Source: an uncultured Clostridia bacterium
GTDB taxonomy: Bacteria; Bacillota; Clostridia; Christensenellales; Pumilibacteraceae
Reading direction: 5' to 3'
Length of the DNA: 64,000 bases
Assembly: GCA_948440265.1 (NCBI GenBank)
Contig: CAOJOK010000003.1
Span: 1 to 64,000 of the forward strand
Made by a program: the position numbers and the translations under genes. The notes beneath the pieces are model-generated. The model did no database searches. It was given only the letters and a program-made list of their open reading frames with translations, and was not told the DNA's origin. Shown here piece after piece: positions 10,193 to 19,727 of this stretch (position 1 is its first letter; every line of letters begins with the position of its first letter).

Positions 10193-10831
10193 TTGTCGAA
10201 GATTGAAAAAGACCTGCAATCGGTGCTGAAGCACGACCCTGCGGCGCGCAGCAGGCTGGAAGTCATATTGACGTACGGCGGTTTTCACGCGCTTGTTATG
10301 TACCGCTTTGCGCACTTTTTATATCGGCACCGCTATAAGCTGCTGGCGCGGATAATAAGTCAAATCGCAAAGTTCTTTACGGGTATCGAAATTCACCCTG
10401 CCGCCGTCATCGGCAGCGGAGTCTTTATCGACCACGGCGCAGGCGTGGTTATCGGCGAAACAGCCGTCGTCGGCGACAACGTGCTCATCTATCAGGGCGT
10501 CACTTTGGGCGGCACGGGCAAGGACAAGGGCAAGCGCCACCCCACCGTCGAGGACAACGTTATGATTAGCGCGGGCGCAAAAGTGCTGGGTCCGTTCACG
10601 GTCGGGCGCGGCGCGAAAATCGGCGCAGGCTCCATTGTGCTGAAGGAGGTGCCGCCCAACGCCACCGTCGTGGGCGTTCCGGGGAGAGTGGTGCGCATAG
10701 ACGGCGAGCGCGTGGACGACTGCTGTCAGTCCCTTCCCGACCCTATGGGCGACGAAATCTGCAAGCTGACCAGACGCGTGGAAGAACTGGAAAGGCTCTT
10801 GAACGTCAAAAACGAAGATACGGACAAATAA
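10193..10831 (+). CDS. cysE: Serine O-acetyltransferase
   Basis: Transfers acetyl from acetyl-CoA to L-serine, giving O-acetylserine, the first step of cysteine synthesis in the cytosol. The 212 residues hold the helical N-terminal part (DPAARSRLEVILTYGGFHAL) and the left-handed beta-helix of hexapeptide repeats, including the active-site segment IDHGAGVVIGETAVVGDNV and GGTGKDKGKRHPTVEDNV. The C-terminal tail is of the short Firmicutes type. The start is a TTG codon with AAAGGAG 8 nt upstream; no ATG fits as well. It is 13 nt before cysS, the same order as in Bacillus, so acetylserine synthesis and cysteine charging are coupled. Confidence 0.95.
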   Translation: MSKIEKDLQSVLKHDPAARSRLEVILTYGGFHALVMYRFAHFLYRHRYKLLARIISQIAKFFTGIEIHPAAVIGSGVFIDHGAGVVIGETAVVGDNVLIYQGVTLGGTGKDKGKRHPTVEDNVMISAGAKVLGPFTVGRGAKIGAGSIVLKEVPPNATVVGVPGRVVRIDGERVDDCCQSLPDPMGDEICKLTRRVEELERLLNVKNEDTDK

Positions 10832-10844
10832 CGAGGTTTATTAT

Positions 10845-12242
10845 ATGTTAAGACTTTACAACACGCTGACGCGCAAAAAAGAAAACTTTATACCCATAGA
10901 CGAAAAGCGGGTCACTATGTATTCCTGCGGTCCGACGGTGTATAACTTTGCGCACATAGGCAATCTGCGCACATACGTCTTTACCGACCTTTTGCGGCGC
11001 GTACTCAAGTATGACGGGTTCAAGCTGAAAGGGGTTATGAACATAACCGACGTCGGGCATTTGCTCTCCGACGGCGACGAGGGCGAGGACAAGATGGAGA
11101 CTGCCAGCCGCAAGCAAGGCAAGTCGCCGAAGGAAATCGCCGACTTTTACACGGCGGCGTTTATGACCGATTTGAAGCGGTTGAACATTTCCCTTCCCGA
11201 AATCGTCGCCAAAGCCACCGAGCATATCCCCGATATGCTGGAATACGTCGGCGTGCTTATGGACAAGGGTTTTGCCTACAAAACGGCGGACGCGGTTTAT
11301 TTCGACATATCGAAGTTTCCCGAATACGGCAAGCTGTCGCGGCTTAAACTGGACGACCAGATTGCGGGGGCGCGCGTCAAGGTCAACGAGAGCAAGCGCA
11401 ACCCCGCCGATTTCGCGCTGTGGAAGATTGCCGAGCCCAACCACATTATGAAGTGGGATTCGCCGTTCGGCGTGGGCTATCCCGGCTGGCACATAGAGTG
11501 TTCGGCAATGAGCCGCAAGTATCTCGGAGAAGTGTTCGACATACACACGGGCGGCGTGGACCACATACCCGTTCACCACGAAAACGAGATTGCGCAGAAC
11601 GAGGCGCGCGCAGGTAAAAAGACGGTCAATTATTGGCTGCACGGCGAGTTTATGTGCGTGGACGGCGGCAAGATGAGCAAGTCGCTGGGAAACACCTACA
11701 CTATCGACAATCTTATAGAGCGCGGATACCGTCCGCTTGCTTTCAGATATTTCTGCCTGAACGCGCACTACCGCAAGAAGCTGAATTTTACGTTCGAGTC
11801 TATGGACGCGGCGCAAGTCGCCTATCTGCGTCTGCTCGACCTGCTTTACAGGCACAAGAATTCCGACGCGCCCGTATCCCCCGACGTCGTAAACGGCTAT
11901 ATCGAAAAGTTCAATGCCGCGATTAACGACGACTTGAATGCGCCGCTTGCGCTCGGCATTTTGTGGACGATGCTCAAAGAGCCGTTCAGCCGCGGCATAT
12001 ACGAAGCCGCGCTTGTTTTCGACCGCGTTTTGGGGCTGTCGCTCGACAAGCCCGAGCCGCTGAAAGAGGAGCAGACCGAGGCGGCGGACATTCCGCAGGA
12101 GGTTGCCGCTCTCGTCGAAGAAAGGAGTATTGCGCGCAAGAACAGGGACTTTGCCAAGTCCGACGAGCTGCGTGCGAAAATAGACGCTCTCGGCTTTAAG
12201 GTCATAGACTCGAAAGACGGCTGCAGAGTGGAAAAGAAATAG
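10845..12242 (+). CDS. cysS: Cysteinyl-tRNA synthetase
   Basis: Charges tRNA-Cys with cysteine. The 465 residues match the bacterial length. Class I signatures are visible: the zinc-binding Cys in [17 protein letters not shown] with the HIGN version of HIGH, the WHIECSAM segment with a further zinc ligand, the HHENEIAQ motif, and KMSKSLGN at about residue 273. The C-terminal DALR-like helical part (residues 340-460) ends in the usual region before the stop. The ATG is 13 nt after cysE and the downstream trmH begins 13 nt after the stop, so the three form an operon. Confidence 0.97.
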   Translation: MLRLYNTLTRKKENFIPIDEKRVTMYSCGPTVYNFAHIGNLRTYVFTDLLRRVLKYDGFKLKGVMNITDVGHLLSDGDEGEDKMETASRKQGKSPKEIADFYTAAFMTDLKRLNISLPEIVAKATEHIPDMLEYVGVLMDKGFAYKTADAVYFDISKFPEYGKLSRLKLDDQIAGARVKVNESKRNPADFALWKIAEPNHIMKWDSPFGVGYPGWHIECSAMSRKYLGEVFDIHTGGVDHIPVHHENEIAQNEARAGKKTVNYWLHGEFMCVDGGKMSKSLGNTYTIDNLIERGYRPLAFRYFCLNAHYRKKLNFTFESMDAAQVAYLRLLDLLYRHKNSDAPVSPDVVNGYIEKFNAAINDDLNAPLALGILWTMLKEPFSRGIYEAALVFDRVLGLSLDKPEPLKEEQTEAADIPQEVAALVEERSIARKNRDFAKSDELRAKIDALGFKVIDSKDGCRVEKK

Positions 12243-12255
12243 TCGGTTTGGGACA

Positions 12256-12966
12256 ATGAAACGCTATAAACGTGACAATGAATATTCTTACGCGCTGGGA
12301 ATGACGGTGTGTTTCGAGCTTTTGGCGCGGCGCAGAGAGCGCGTGCGGACCGTTTACGTTCACCCGAACATCAACGAGAGCGAAAGTTATTTCAAACTTT
12401 TGAACCTATGCGGCAGTGCGAAAATCGACGTCGTGAAAGACGGCAAGGTTTTCAATATTCTTTCCCCGAAGGAAAACTGTTTTGTCATAGGCGAGTTTGA
12501 AAAGTACCCTTCCGAGCTTTCCCCCGACGCGCCGCACATTCTGCTCGTATCGCCGAGCGGCTGCGGAAACGTCGGCACCGTTATGCGCACGATGCTGGGG
12601 CTGGGCTTTAAGGACCTTGCGCTTATACCGCCGTGCGCCGACCCGTTCTCCCCGGAGACGGTGCGCGCGTCTATGGGTGCGGCGTTCGCTTTGAATATCG
12701 CGGAGTTTTCTTCCATAGACGAATATACCGACCGTTTCCCCGACCGCTTCCTTTACCCTTTTATGCTGACGGCGAGCAAGTCCATAGAGGAAGTCGAGTT
12801 CAAGAAGCCGTGCACGCTTATATTCGGCAACGAGGCGCACGGACTTAACGAGAGTTTTGCCGAGCTCGGGCAGAGCGTCATTATCCCCTGCACGCGCGAC
12901 GTGGACAGTTTAAATCTATCCGTCGCGGCGGCAATCGCTATGTACGAGGTCGGAAAGCGGCTTTGA
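12256..12966 (+). CDS. TrmH/SpoU-family RNA 2'-O-methyltransferase
   Basis: A SPOUT-fold methyltransferase of 236 residues that would methylate a ribose 2'-OH in rRNA or tRNA using SAM. The three SpoU motifs are present: NVGTVMRTMLGLGF (motif 1), LIFGNEAHGL (motif 2) and SLNLSVAAAIAMYE (motif 3), which form the SAM-binding knot. The N-terminal 90 residues are divergent substrate-binding sequence. In Bacillus the equivalent cysE-cysS cluster carries mrnC and rlmB; here mrnC is missing and the methyltransferase follows cysS directly. The exact target (for example 23S G2251) is not proven. Confidence 0.85.
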   Translation: MKRYKRDNEYSYALGMTVCFELLARRRERVRTVYVHPNINESESYFKLLNLCGSAKIDVVKDGKVFNILSPKENCFVIGEFEKYPSELSPDAPHILLVSPSGCGNVGTVMRTMLGLGFKDLALIPPCADPFSPETVRASMGAAFALNIAEFSSIDEYTDRFPDRFLYPFMLTASKSIEEVEFKKPCTLIFGNEAHGLNESFAELGQSVIIPCTRDVDSLNLSVAAAIAMYEVGKRL

Positions 12967-12986
12967 AATATCCTTAAAACATACAA

Positions 12987-13027
12987 AAGAGCGGAGCGCC
13001 TTTTTCAAGCGTTCCGCTTCTTTTTTA
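12987..13027. terminator. Terminator between trmH and parC (convergent)
   Basis: The hairpin GCGGAGCGC / GCGTTCCGC is followed by a T-run at 13021-13027. It lies between two convergent genes and ends the cysE operon. The opposite strand has a shorter U-tract. Confidence 0.7.
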
Positions 13028-13055
13028 TTTGCTTTTTATCTGTTTTATCCGCGCG

Positions 13056-15485
13056 TTATTTCTGGACCTTATCGTTATATATCAGTCCGCTTGCGACGCT
13101 CATTTTGCCCTTTAAGAGCGCTCTGCCTGCGTGGGTGCGGTTTTCAATCGGGAAGTTCTCCGTCGAGAATGCCGTCATATAGCCGTCTTCCATTACGAAC
13201 ACCACCTTATACGGCAGTGTGACATAGGACGCGAACACGAGCGAACCGCCGTTCTTGCCGAAGTCGATTATCTTCACGCCCTTTCTGTATCTGCTCATAA
13301 CGTCGAGCTGGGATACGAGTACGCGTTTGCAGAAGCTTCTGTCCGTCACGAGCGCCATTTCGCCGTCGCCGTTGACCTGACCCACGAACAGACAGCTGTC
13401 ACCGTCGGAGAGCTGTATGCCCTTTACGCCGCCTGCCACTCTGCCTTGAAGCGGAATGTCGCTCATATCCGCATTCAGGCACATACCGCCTTTCGTGACG
13501 AACATCAGAGTGCAGTCGCGCTGTTCCTTTTCTATGGCTATGACTTCGTCGCCGTCCTTTATCTTGACCGCCTGGAAGGACGATTTGACGACGTTGTATT
13601 CCGAGAATGCCGAGCGTTTTACCATTCCGTCGCGCGTATAGAACAGCAGGTTGCCTTTCGGCAGTGCGTCCATAACGGGCAGTGCGTACACTATTTTTTC
13701 CGTCTTGCCCATTTCGGTTATGACCTTATGCGCGGGCATACCCTTTTCGCGCCACTTGCCGTCGGGCAGGCTTTCCACGTCCGCCTTATAGCAGTTGCCG
13801 AGATTGGTGAAGCAGTACAGCGTTTCGTCGCTTTTGGTCTTGACGATTATCGGGCTTATTTCGCTTGCCGTGGACGTATCGGAGAAGTCCTTTGTCGCCA
13901 TTGTGAAGTTCTTGACCAGCATACGCTTTATATTGCCGAGGGAGTTGACGCAGACGATATAATCTTCTATCGGCTTTTCGTCGTCGTCGCTGGGCACGTT
14001 GTAATCTTCCGCCGACTTCAAAATAGTCGTCTTTCTGTTCTCTCTGTATGCCTTTCTGATTTGCAGAAGCTCGGCTTTGACCAAATCCATTTGCAGTTTT
14101 TTGGACGCCACTATCGCCGTCAGACGCTCTATGAGAGCCTTGACGTCGGCAAGCTCCTTTTCCAGCTTATAGACTTCGAGGTGAGTAAGTCTTGCCAGAC
14201 GCAAGTCGAGTATCGCCTGTGCCTGTCTTTCGGAGAGCTCGAAGCGTTTGCGCAGTCTTTCCTTGGCTTCCGCCGTGGACTGGCTGGTCTTGATTATCTT
14301 TATGACTTCGTCTATGTTTCTTACGGCGATGACAAGACCTTCCAAGATATGCTCGCGCTCTTTCGCCGCGTCCAGCTCGTACTTGGTTCTTCTCAATATG
14401 ACGTCGCGCTGATAGTTGACGTAGTATGCGACTATGTCCAACAGTCCCATAAGCTGGGGCTTGCCGTCGGCGATTGCCACCATATTTATGCCGTACGACA
14501 CCGACAGATTGGTATACTTGAAAAGCAGGTCGATTATCGGTTTGGGGTCGCAGTCCTTTTTCACCTTTATGACGGCGCGCATACCGTTTCTGTCCGATTC
14601 GTCGGTGATTTCGGCTATGCCGGACAGCAGTCCCTTTTTGTCTTCGCGCACTTTCAGTATGCTTTCGAGCAGTGCGGCTTTATTGACGCCGAACGGCAGT
14701 TCGTCTATGACTATGAGCTTCTTGTCGTTGTCGCCGTTTTCGATATGCACTTTGGCGCGAAGCTGAATTTTGCCCTTGCCCGTTTCGTATGCCTTTTCCA
14801 GCTCCGTTGCGATTATGAAGCCGCCGCCCGGAAAATCCGGTCCCTTGATTATGCGCATCATATCGCCGAGCTTTATTCTCGGGTTGTCTATATAAGCGAT
14901 TACGCCGTCGATACACTCCATAAGGTTATGCGGCGGTATGTTCGTCGCAAGTCCCACAGCTATGCCCGTCGCGCCGTTTACAAGCAGGTTCGGGAATCTG
15001 CCGGGGAGGATATCCGGTTCCATTCTCGTATCGTCGAAGTTCGGCGACCAGCGCACGGTGTTCTTATCCAAATCGCGCAGAAGTTCCAGCGCAAGCGGCG
15101 TCATTCTGACTTCGGTGTAACGCATTGCCGCCGCGCCGTCGCCGTCTATACTGCCGAAGTTGCCGTGTCCGTCCACAAGACAGGCGCCCATAGAAAACGG
15201 CTGTGCCATACGCACCATCGCCTGATATATCGACGTATCGCCGTGCGGATGGTATTTGCCCAGACAGTCGCCCACGACGCGCGCCGACTTTCTGTACGGC
15301 TTGTCTGGAGAAATGCCGAGCTCGTTCATCGTATACAAAATACGCCTTTGAACCGGTTTCAGTCCGTCTTCCACTCGCGGCAAGGCTCTATCCAATATGA
15401 CGTGCTCCGAATACGGTATCATCGAATCGTGCATCACGTCTTCCATTGTTTTTTCGAGTATTTTCTGTTTTTCCTTTTCTTCCAT
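13056..15485 (-). CDS. parC: Type IIA topoisomerase subunit A, ParC-like
   Basis: The DNA-cleaving subunit of a type IIA topoisomerase, 809 residues. The quinolone-resistance region is clear ([22 protein letters not shown]), as is the catalytic tyrosine in AAMRYTE, then the tower and coiled coil ([22 protein letters not shown]), then a C-terminal beta-pinwheel. At the place of the GyrA box (QRRGGKG), after [11 protein letters not shown], the sequence reads ATKDFSD. A subunit without this box should not wrap DNA for supercoiling, so topoisomerase IV (decatenation) is preferred over gyrase. Length also matches Bacillus ParC. It starts 101 nt after parE; the ATG follows AAGGAGAG. Convergent with trmH. 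Confidence 0.75.
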   Translation of the reverse strand: MEEKEKQKILEKTMEDVMHDSMIPYSEHVILDRALPRVEDGLKPVQRRILYTMNELGISPDKPYRKSARVVGDCLGKYHPHGDTSIYQAMVRMAQPFSMGACLVDGHGNFGSIDGDGAAAMRYTEVRMTPLALELLRDLDKNTVRWSPNFDDTRMEPDILPGRFPNLLVNGATGIAVGLATNIPPHNLMECIDGVIAYIDNPRIKLGDMMRIIKGPDFPGGGFIIATELEKAYETGKGKIQLRAKVHIENGDNDKKLIVIDELPFGVNKAALLESILKVREDKKGLLSGIAEITDESDRNGMRAVIKVKKDCDPKPIIDLLFKYTNLSVSYGINMVAIADGKPQLMGLLDIVAYYVNYQRDVILRRTKYELDAAKEREHILEGLVIAVRNIDEVIKIIKTSQSTAEAKERLRKRFELSERQAQAILDLRLARLTHLEVYKLEKELADVKALIERLTAIVASKKLQMDLVKAELLQIRKAYRENRKTTILKSAEDYNVPSDDDEKPIEDYIVCVNSLGNIKRMLVKNFTMATKDFSDTSTASEISPIIVKTKSDETLYCFTNLGNCYKADVESLPDGKWREKGMPAHKVITEMGKTEKIVYALPVMDALPKGNLLFYTRDGMVKRSAFSEYNVVKSSFQAVKIKDGDEVIAIEKEQRDCTLMFVTKGGMCLNADMSDIPLQGRVAGGVKGIQLSDGDSCLFVGQVNGDGEMALVTDRSFCKRVLVSQLDVMSRYRKGVKIIDFGKNGGSLVFASYVTLPYKVVFVMEDGYMTAFSTENFPIENRTHAGRALLKGKMSVASGLIYNDKVQK

Positions 15486-15528
15486 AGGTACTCTCCTTCC
15501 CGTCCGCTCTTATTCGGCGGCGGGTAAA

Positions 15529-15547
15529 ACTTATGCGCGGCATAAGT
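15529..15547. other. Perfect hairpin between parE and parC
   Basis: ACTTATGC-GCG-GCATAAGT is a perfect 8-bp stem with a 3-nt loop. On the minus (transcribed) strand it is followed by TTTTA. It could act as a weak attenuator or an RNA-processing site that sets the parE:parC ratio. Confidence 0.4.
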
Positions 15548-15586
15548 CGGGGGTTTTGTCGGGCTTTTGCTCCCGTTGAATATCGC

Positions 15587-17548
15587 CTATTTGGCTTCCT
15601 GTTTGAACCTGTCTTCTCGGTTGAAATTGGCGTGCTCTACGATGTAGGCTTTGCGCAGTTCCACCATATCGCCCATAAGCGTGGAAACGAGCTTTTCCGC
15701 TTCCGTCGCGTCTTCTATCGTCACTCTGACGAGCGTGCGCTTTTCGGGGTTCATAGTGGTGTCCCACAGCTGGTCGGCGTTCATTTCGCCGAGACCTTTA
15801 TAGCGCTGTACTTCCGCGCCCCTGCCGAACTGCGGTTTCAGCGCTTCCAGCTCTTCATCCGAATAGACGTATTCCACCTTGTCTTTTTTGGCTATCTTAT
15901 ACAGCGGCGGCAAGCCGATATAGACGTGCCCTTCGGCTATCAAATCTTTCATATAGCGGAAGAAGAACGTCAGAAGTATCGCCCTTATGTGCGCGCCGTC
16001 CTGGTCGGCGTCGGACAGAATTATCACCTTATGATAGTTTAAGTTGTCGACGTTGAAGTCTTCGCCGATACCGCTTCCCAGAGCGGAAATTATCGTGCGG
16101 ATTTCTTCGTTTGCAAGCACTTGGTCGATACGCTTTTTCTCGGCATTCAGCGGCTTTCCGCGCAGCGGCAGTATCGCCTGAAACTTTCTGTTTCTCGCCT
16201 GTTTGCACGTTCCGCCCGCGCTGTCGCCCTCGACGATGAACAGTTCGTTCAGTTCGGGTTTTTTGCCCGTACAGCTGGACAGCTTGCCGACGAGATTGAA
16301 GTTTTCTATGCTGTTCTTGGCGCGCGTGATTTCCTTTTCCTTTCTCGCCGCTTCTCTGACCTTTGCCGCCAGCAGAGCCTTTTTGAGTATGGTTTCTATA
16401 AGCCCCTTATTCTCGTCCTTGGAAAACAGCGTTTGCAGCTCCTGCGTCGTTATGCTGTCTATGGCTATGCGCGCTTCGGGGTTGCCGAGCTTGGTCTTGG
16501 TCTGACCTTCGAACTGTATATTCTGCATTTGCACGCTCATAACCGCCGTAAGACCTTCTCTGAAATCGTCGCCGAGCAGGTTGTCATCCTTGTCCTTTAA
16601 CATTCCCGTCTTTCTGGCAAAGTCGTTCATAACCTTGGTCAGCGCGGCTTTGAAGCCCGTTTCGTGCGTGCCGCCTTCGGTGGTCGGGATATTGTTTACA
16701 TAGGAGAAAATGCTGTCGGTATACGCGTCGGTATACTGAAAGGCAAGCTCCATAGAAATATTGTCCTTTTCGCCCGAAATGATTACGGGTTCGGGGAAAA
16801 GCGGAGTTTTGGTTTCGTTCAAATATTTGACGAAGTCTATAAGACCGCCTTCGTAGCAGTATTCGCGCGTCAAAAATCCGTTGCCGTGCGGTACGCGCTC
16901 GTCGGTCAGCGTTATTTTCGCGCCCTTATTCAAAAAGGCGAGCTCTTTGAGACGTCTTGATATGACGTCTATATTGAAGTTGACGGTTTCGAACACACGC
17001 TTGTCGGGTTTGAATCTGACCTTGGAGCCGTGCTTGTCCGTCTTTTCGCCCGTGTCTATCAGGTGATATTTGACAAGTCCGCCCTTGACTTCGCCGCCCT
17101 CCTCGAGCGCTTTGGATTCGAACTCCATTTTATACGTCGTGCCGTTTTTATAGACTTCGACGACCGTCCATTCGGAAAGCGCGTTCGTGACCGACGCGCC
17201 CACGCCGTGCAGACCGCCGGAATGGGAATAGTTGGAGTTGTCGAATTTGCCGCCTGCGTGAAGCTGGGTGAAAACCACTTCGACGCCGCTCACGCCGAGC
17301 TGCGGATGAATGTCTACGGGTATGCCCCTGCCGTCGTCTTCCACCGACGCGGAACCGTCCGCGTGTATCGTGACGTTTATTGTCGTGCCGTAACCGTTGG
17401 CGACTTCGTCCATAGAGTTGTCCACGATTTCCCACAGTATGTGGTGCAGTCCTTTGACACCCGTCGTGCCTATATACATACCCGGACGCAATCTGACCGC
17501 GTCCAGACCTTCGAGTACTTTTATATTATTTGCGTTGTAATCCTGCAT
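15587..17548 (-). CDS. parE: Type IIA topoisomerase subunit B, ParE-like
   Basis: The ATPase subunit that pairs with the ParC-like subunit encoded next to it. Of 653 residues, the first 220 form the GHKL ATPase domain (EIVDNSMDEV, DDGRGIPV, GGLHGVGASVTNALS). A transducer domain follows, then the TOPRIM metal centre (LNELFIVEGDSAGGT and ILSDADQDGAHIR) and the C-terminal IGLPPLYK...YKGLGEM. The B subunit alone does not separate GyrB from ParE; the assignment follows the partner, which lacks the GyrA box. The length fits ParE of Bacillus (about 655). The ATG follows AGGAGG. Confidence 0.72.
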   Translation of the reverse strand: MQDYNANNIKVLEGLDAVRLRPGMYIGTTGVKGLHHILWEIVDNSMDEVANGYGTTINVTIHADGSASVEDDGRGIPVDIHPQLGVSGVEVVFTQLHAGGKFDNSNYSHSGGLHGVGASVTNALSEWTVVEVYKNGTTYKMEFESKALEEGGEVKGGLVKYHLIDTGEKTDKHGSKVRFKPDKRVFETVNFNIDVISRRLKELAFLNKGAKITLTDERVPHGNGFLTREYCYEGGLIDFVKYLNETKTPLFPEPVIISGEKDNISMELAFQYTDAYTDSIFSYVNNIPTTEGGTHETGFKAALTKVMNDFARKTGMLKDKDDNLLGDDFREGLTAVMSVQMQNIQFEGQTKTKLGNPEARIAIDSITTQELQTLFSKDENKGLIETILKKALLAAKVREAARKEKEITRAKNSIENFNLVGKLSSCTGKKPELNELFIVEGDSAGGTCKQARNRKFQAILPLRGKPLNAEKKRIDQVLANEEIRTIISALGSGIGEDFNVDNLNYHKVIILSDADQDGAHIRAILLTFFFRYMKDLIAEGHVYIGLPPLYKIAKKDKVEYVYSDEELEALKPQFGRGAEVQRYKGLGEMNADQLWDTTMNPEKRTLVRVTIEDATEAEKLVSTLMGDMVELRKAYIVEHANFNREDRFKQEAK

Positions 17549-17621
17549 TTTTCCTCCTATGTCGCACTGTAAGCAGTCCGACGGCTTTTAAGGCGCTCTT
17601 TCTTTTCGACGCATTATTCTA

Positions 17622-17650
17622 ATTATAGCACAAAATTTGAAAAGATACAA
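17622..17650 (-). promoter_or_regulatory. Promoter of parE-parC
   Basis: On the minus strand TTGTAT (17645-17650) and TATAAT (17622-17627) with a 17-bp spacer, about 75 bp upstream of the parE ATG. Confidence 0.65.
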
Positions 17651-17672
17651 TCGTTTTGATATATAATTATGC

Positions 17673-17705
17673 AAAAAAATTCCCGCAATTTAAAGAGAAA
17701 TTGCG
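17673..17705 (-). terminator. Terminator upstream of parE
   Basis: The stem CGCAATTT / AAATTGCG with a 6-nt loop is followed on the minus strand by GGAA and seven T. It would stop transcripts that come from rarA through the repeat region. The stretch from 17706 to about 18020 holds no gene that I can support; it contains a remnant of a family-1 left end (CTGACGGCAC at about 17991). Confidence 0.65.
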
Positions 17706-18023
17706 AGAGCCGTATTTGTTGTGAATAATTATGCAAATATGTGAATATTATTATTCTATATATTGTGGTGGCGACGGGTACAAAGCACAAGATATGCGCG
17801 CAGGCAGGTTTAACGATTTTGCATTGACAACGGTTTTCGCACCGCCGGCCGGCATATTTTTCGGCGCGGACAGCTTTTGATAAAGGCGTTATGCGCGCAC
17901 CGATTTTTTGGCGAAAGAATAGTGTGTGAAAGGCACAAAAGAAAGACAAAGGGGGTTTTTCAAAAGAGTGCGTGAAAGGCGCGGAGTGTCCTGACGGCAC
18001 AGGAGTGTAAGAGTATTAGAAAA

Positions 18024-18086
18024 AGTTTGTAATCGTTTTAATGCAGGGGATTTCTCCGCTCGCTGACGCTCGGTCGAAATGACATT
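18024..18086 (+). repeat. Family-2 hairpin repeat, copy a
   Basis: The copy runs from AGTTTGTAATCG through ATGCAGGGGATTTCTCCGC to GGTCGAAATGACATT. Constant outer arms ATTTC / GAAAT enclose a variable inner part (here CTCGCTGACGCT). Other copies are at 36894, 36978, 49293 and 60672. It lies directly left of two family-1 elements. Confidence 0.75.
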
Positions 18087-18138
18087 GGAAAAAGAAACGG
18101 TCAAATGACAAGGAAAGCGCGTGAAAGGAACGAAAGCC

Positions 18139-18262
18139 CTAACGGCACAGAAGCAAGCAGTTCAAGGAAAGCAAGCATTTTTGAAAGGGCGTGTACTTCG
18201 TGTACTCGCCCCGAAAAAATGCGTAGCTTGACACAGAAATGCGCCGCTTATGTGCCGTCAGG
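18139..18262 (+). repeat. Family-1 hairpin element, copy B1
   Basis: A 124-bp element. Left end CTAACGGCA (one change from CTGACGGCA), right end TGCCGTCAGG. The central hairpin has arms GCATTTTT (18175-18182) and AAAAATGC (18215-18222), inner stem GGGCG / CGCCC and a GTAC-TTCGT-GTAC tip. It is joined head to tail with B2, which has the same length and different but again complementary arms. Confidence 0.8.
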
Positions 18263-18386
18263 CTGACGGCAAAGAAACGAACAGTTCAAGGAAAACGAGT
18301 TTCCGCGACGGGGAGTTTACTTCTCGTAAATGACCCGAGCGGAAACGACGTTTGACATAGAAATGCGAAGTTTATATGCCGTCAGG
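18263..18386 (+). repeat. Family-1 hairpin element, copy B2
   Basis: A 124-bp element with 9-bp perfect terminal inverted repeats, CTGACGGCA and TGCCGTCAG. The hairpin arms are GTTTCCGC (18299-18306) and GCGGAAAC (18339-18346), unlike those of B1 in sequence but equally complementary; the tip is GTTTAC-TTCTC-GTAAAT. Its right end covers the last codons and the TAA stop of rarA. Confidence 0.85.
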
Positions 18387-19694
18387 TGGGTTTTTGAGGG
18401 ATTTGATTTCCTGTAACCTCACCTTAAACCGCGCTTCCAGCCCCTCTTCGGTCGGGCGGTAATACTCTCTGCCGACAAGCTTATCGGGCAGGCACTGCAT
18501 ATCGGTTATCTTATTTTTAAAGTCGTGCGCGTACTTATAGCCCTTGCCGTAACCGAGTTCTTTCATAAGGCGCGTGGGCGCGTTTCTTATATTGAGCGGC
18601 ACGGGGTCGGCGATACTTTCCAGAGCGTCCTTTTTCGCCGCTTCGTACGCCGTATACAGCGCGTTGGACTTGGGCGCGACGGACATATAAACAACTGCCT
18701 GCGTCAGATGTACGCTACACTCCGGCATACCTATGAAATGGCACGCCTGATATGCCGCGACGGCAATCTCCATTGCTCTCGGGTCGGCAAGCCCTATGTC
18801 TTCGGCGGCGAACCGCGTCACTCTGCGCGCGACGTACAGCGGGTCTTCCCCCGCTTCGAGCATACGCGCCAGCCAATACACCGCCGCATCGGGGTCGGAG
18901 TTGCGCATAGACTTATGCAGGGCGGAAATTATATTATAATGTTCTTCGCCGTTTTTATCGTACAGCAGTGATTTTTTCTGCGTGCACTGCTCCACCGTCT
19001 TTTCGGTGACGGTTATCTTTTCGCCGTCGTTATCGCCGTTTAGCACCGCCATTTCCAGCGTGGACAGCGCGTTTCTCGCGTCGCCGTTTGCAAACTCCGC
19101 TATCGCGTTTATCTCGCTGTCGGCAATCTCGACGTTCAGCGTTCCGAAGCCGCGCTCGTCCTTTACGGTGCGCTTTAACAGCTCTGCAATCTCGTCGGCT
19201 TTGAGCGCCTGCAATACGAATACTTTACAGCGCGACAAAAGCGCGCCGTTGACTTCGAACGACGGGTTTTCCGTTGTCGCGCCTATGAGCACTATACTGC
19301 CCTTTTCCACGAACGGCAAAAAGGCGTCCTGCTGCGCCTTATTGAAGCGGTGAATCTCGTCCACGAAAACAATGGTTCTGTCTCCGAAACGACGGTTCTT
19401 TTCCGCCTGCCCCATTACTTCCTTTATTTCCTTTATTCCGCTTGTGACGGCGGAAAAGTCTATAAACGTCGCCTTTGTCTTATGCGCGATTATTCTCGCC
19501 AGCGTGGTCTTGCCCACTCCCGGCGGTCCCCAGAAAATCATCGAACCGACGTTGTCGCTTTCGATAATCTTGCGCAGGACCTTGCCTTCGCCTATCAAAT
19601 GTTTCTGCCCGACAAACTCGTTCAAGTCGCGCGGTCTCATCCGCGCCGCCAGCGGCAGTCCTTTATCGTTGTCGAACAGCGTCATTTGCTCCAT
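18372..19694 (-). CDS. rarA: Replication-associated recombination protein A (AAA+ ATPase)
   Basis: RarA/MgsA acts at stalled replication forks and is related to clamp-loader ATPases. The 440 residues match the family. Visible parts: Walker A GPPGVGKTTLA (near residue 57), Walker B VFVDEIHRFNKAQQD, sensor 1 IGATTENPSFEVN, sensor 2 GDARNALSTLE, and the C-terminal tetramerisation domain (FIGMPECSVHLTQAVVYMSVAPKSN and YKYAHDF). It follows asnS by 33 nt and is the last gene of aspS-asnS-rarA. Its last codons (ending PPDGI and TAA) lie inside repeat copy B2, so the native C-terminus may have been slightly altered by the element. Confidence 0.93.
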   Translation of the reverse strand: MEQMTLFDNDKGLPLAARMRPRDLNEFVGQKHLIGEGKVLRKIIESDNVGSMIFWGPPGVGKTTLARIIAHKTKATFIDFSAVTSGIKEIKEVMGQAEKNRRFGDRTIVFVDEIHRFNKAQQDAFLPFVEKGSIVLIGATTENPSFEVNGALLSRCKVFVLQALKADEIAELLKRTVKDERGFGTLNVEIADSEINAIAEFANGDARNALSTLEMAVLNGDNDGEKITVTEKTVEQCTQKKSLLYDKNGEEHYNIISALHKSMRNSDPDAAVYWLARMLEAGEDPLYVARRVTRFAAEDIGLADPRAMEIAVAAYQACHFIGMPECSVHLTQAVVYMSVAPKSNALYTAYEAAKKDALESIADPVPLNIRNAPTRLMKELGYGKGYKYAHDFKNKITDMQCLPDKLVGREYYRPTEEGLEARFKVRLQEIKSLKNPPDGI

Positions 19695-19727
19695 TTATTT
19701 TCCTGCCTGTCTTTTTTAAGATTTTAC

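Noticed and set aside
13131..15527. A 798-codon plus-strand frame opposite parC
   Set aside because: Antisense shadow of a well-conserved topoisomerase gene; no start signal.
13056..17548. DNA gyrase at the replication origin
   Set aside because: No dnaA, dnaN or recF nearby, and the A subunit lacks the GyrA box.
17623..18000. Open frame of 125 codons on the minus strand upstream of parE
   Set aside because: It spans the parE promoter and terminator region, has no ribosome site and no protein-like pattern.
18139..18386. Family-1 copies as a CRISPR array
   Set aside because: Only two tandem units occur, with 124-bp period and no short unique spacers; there are no cas genes.
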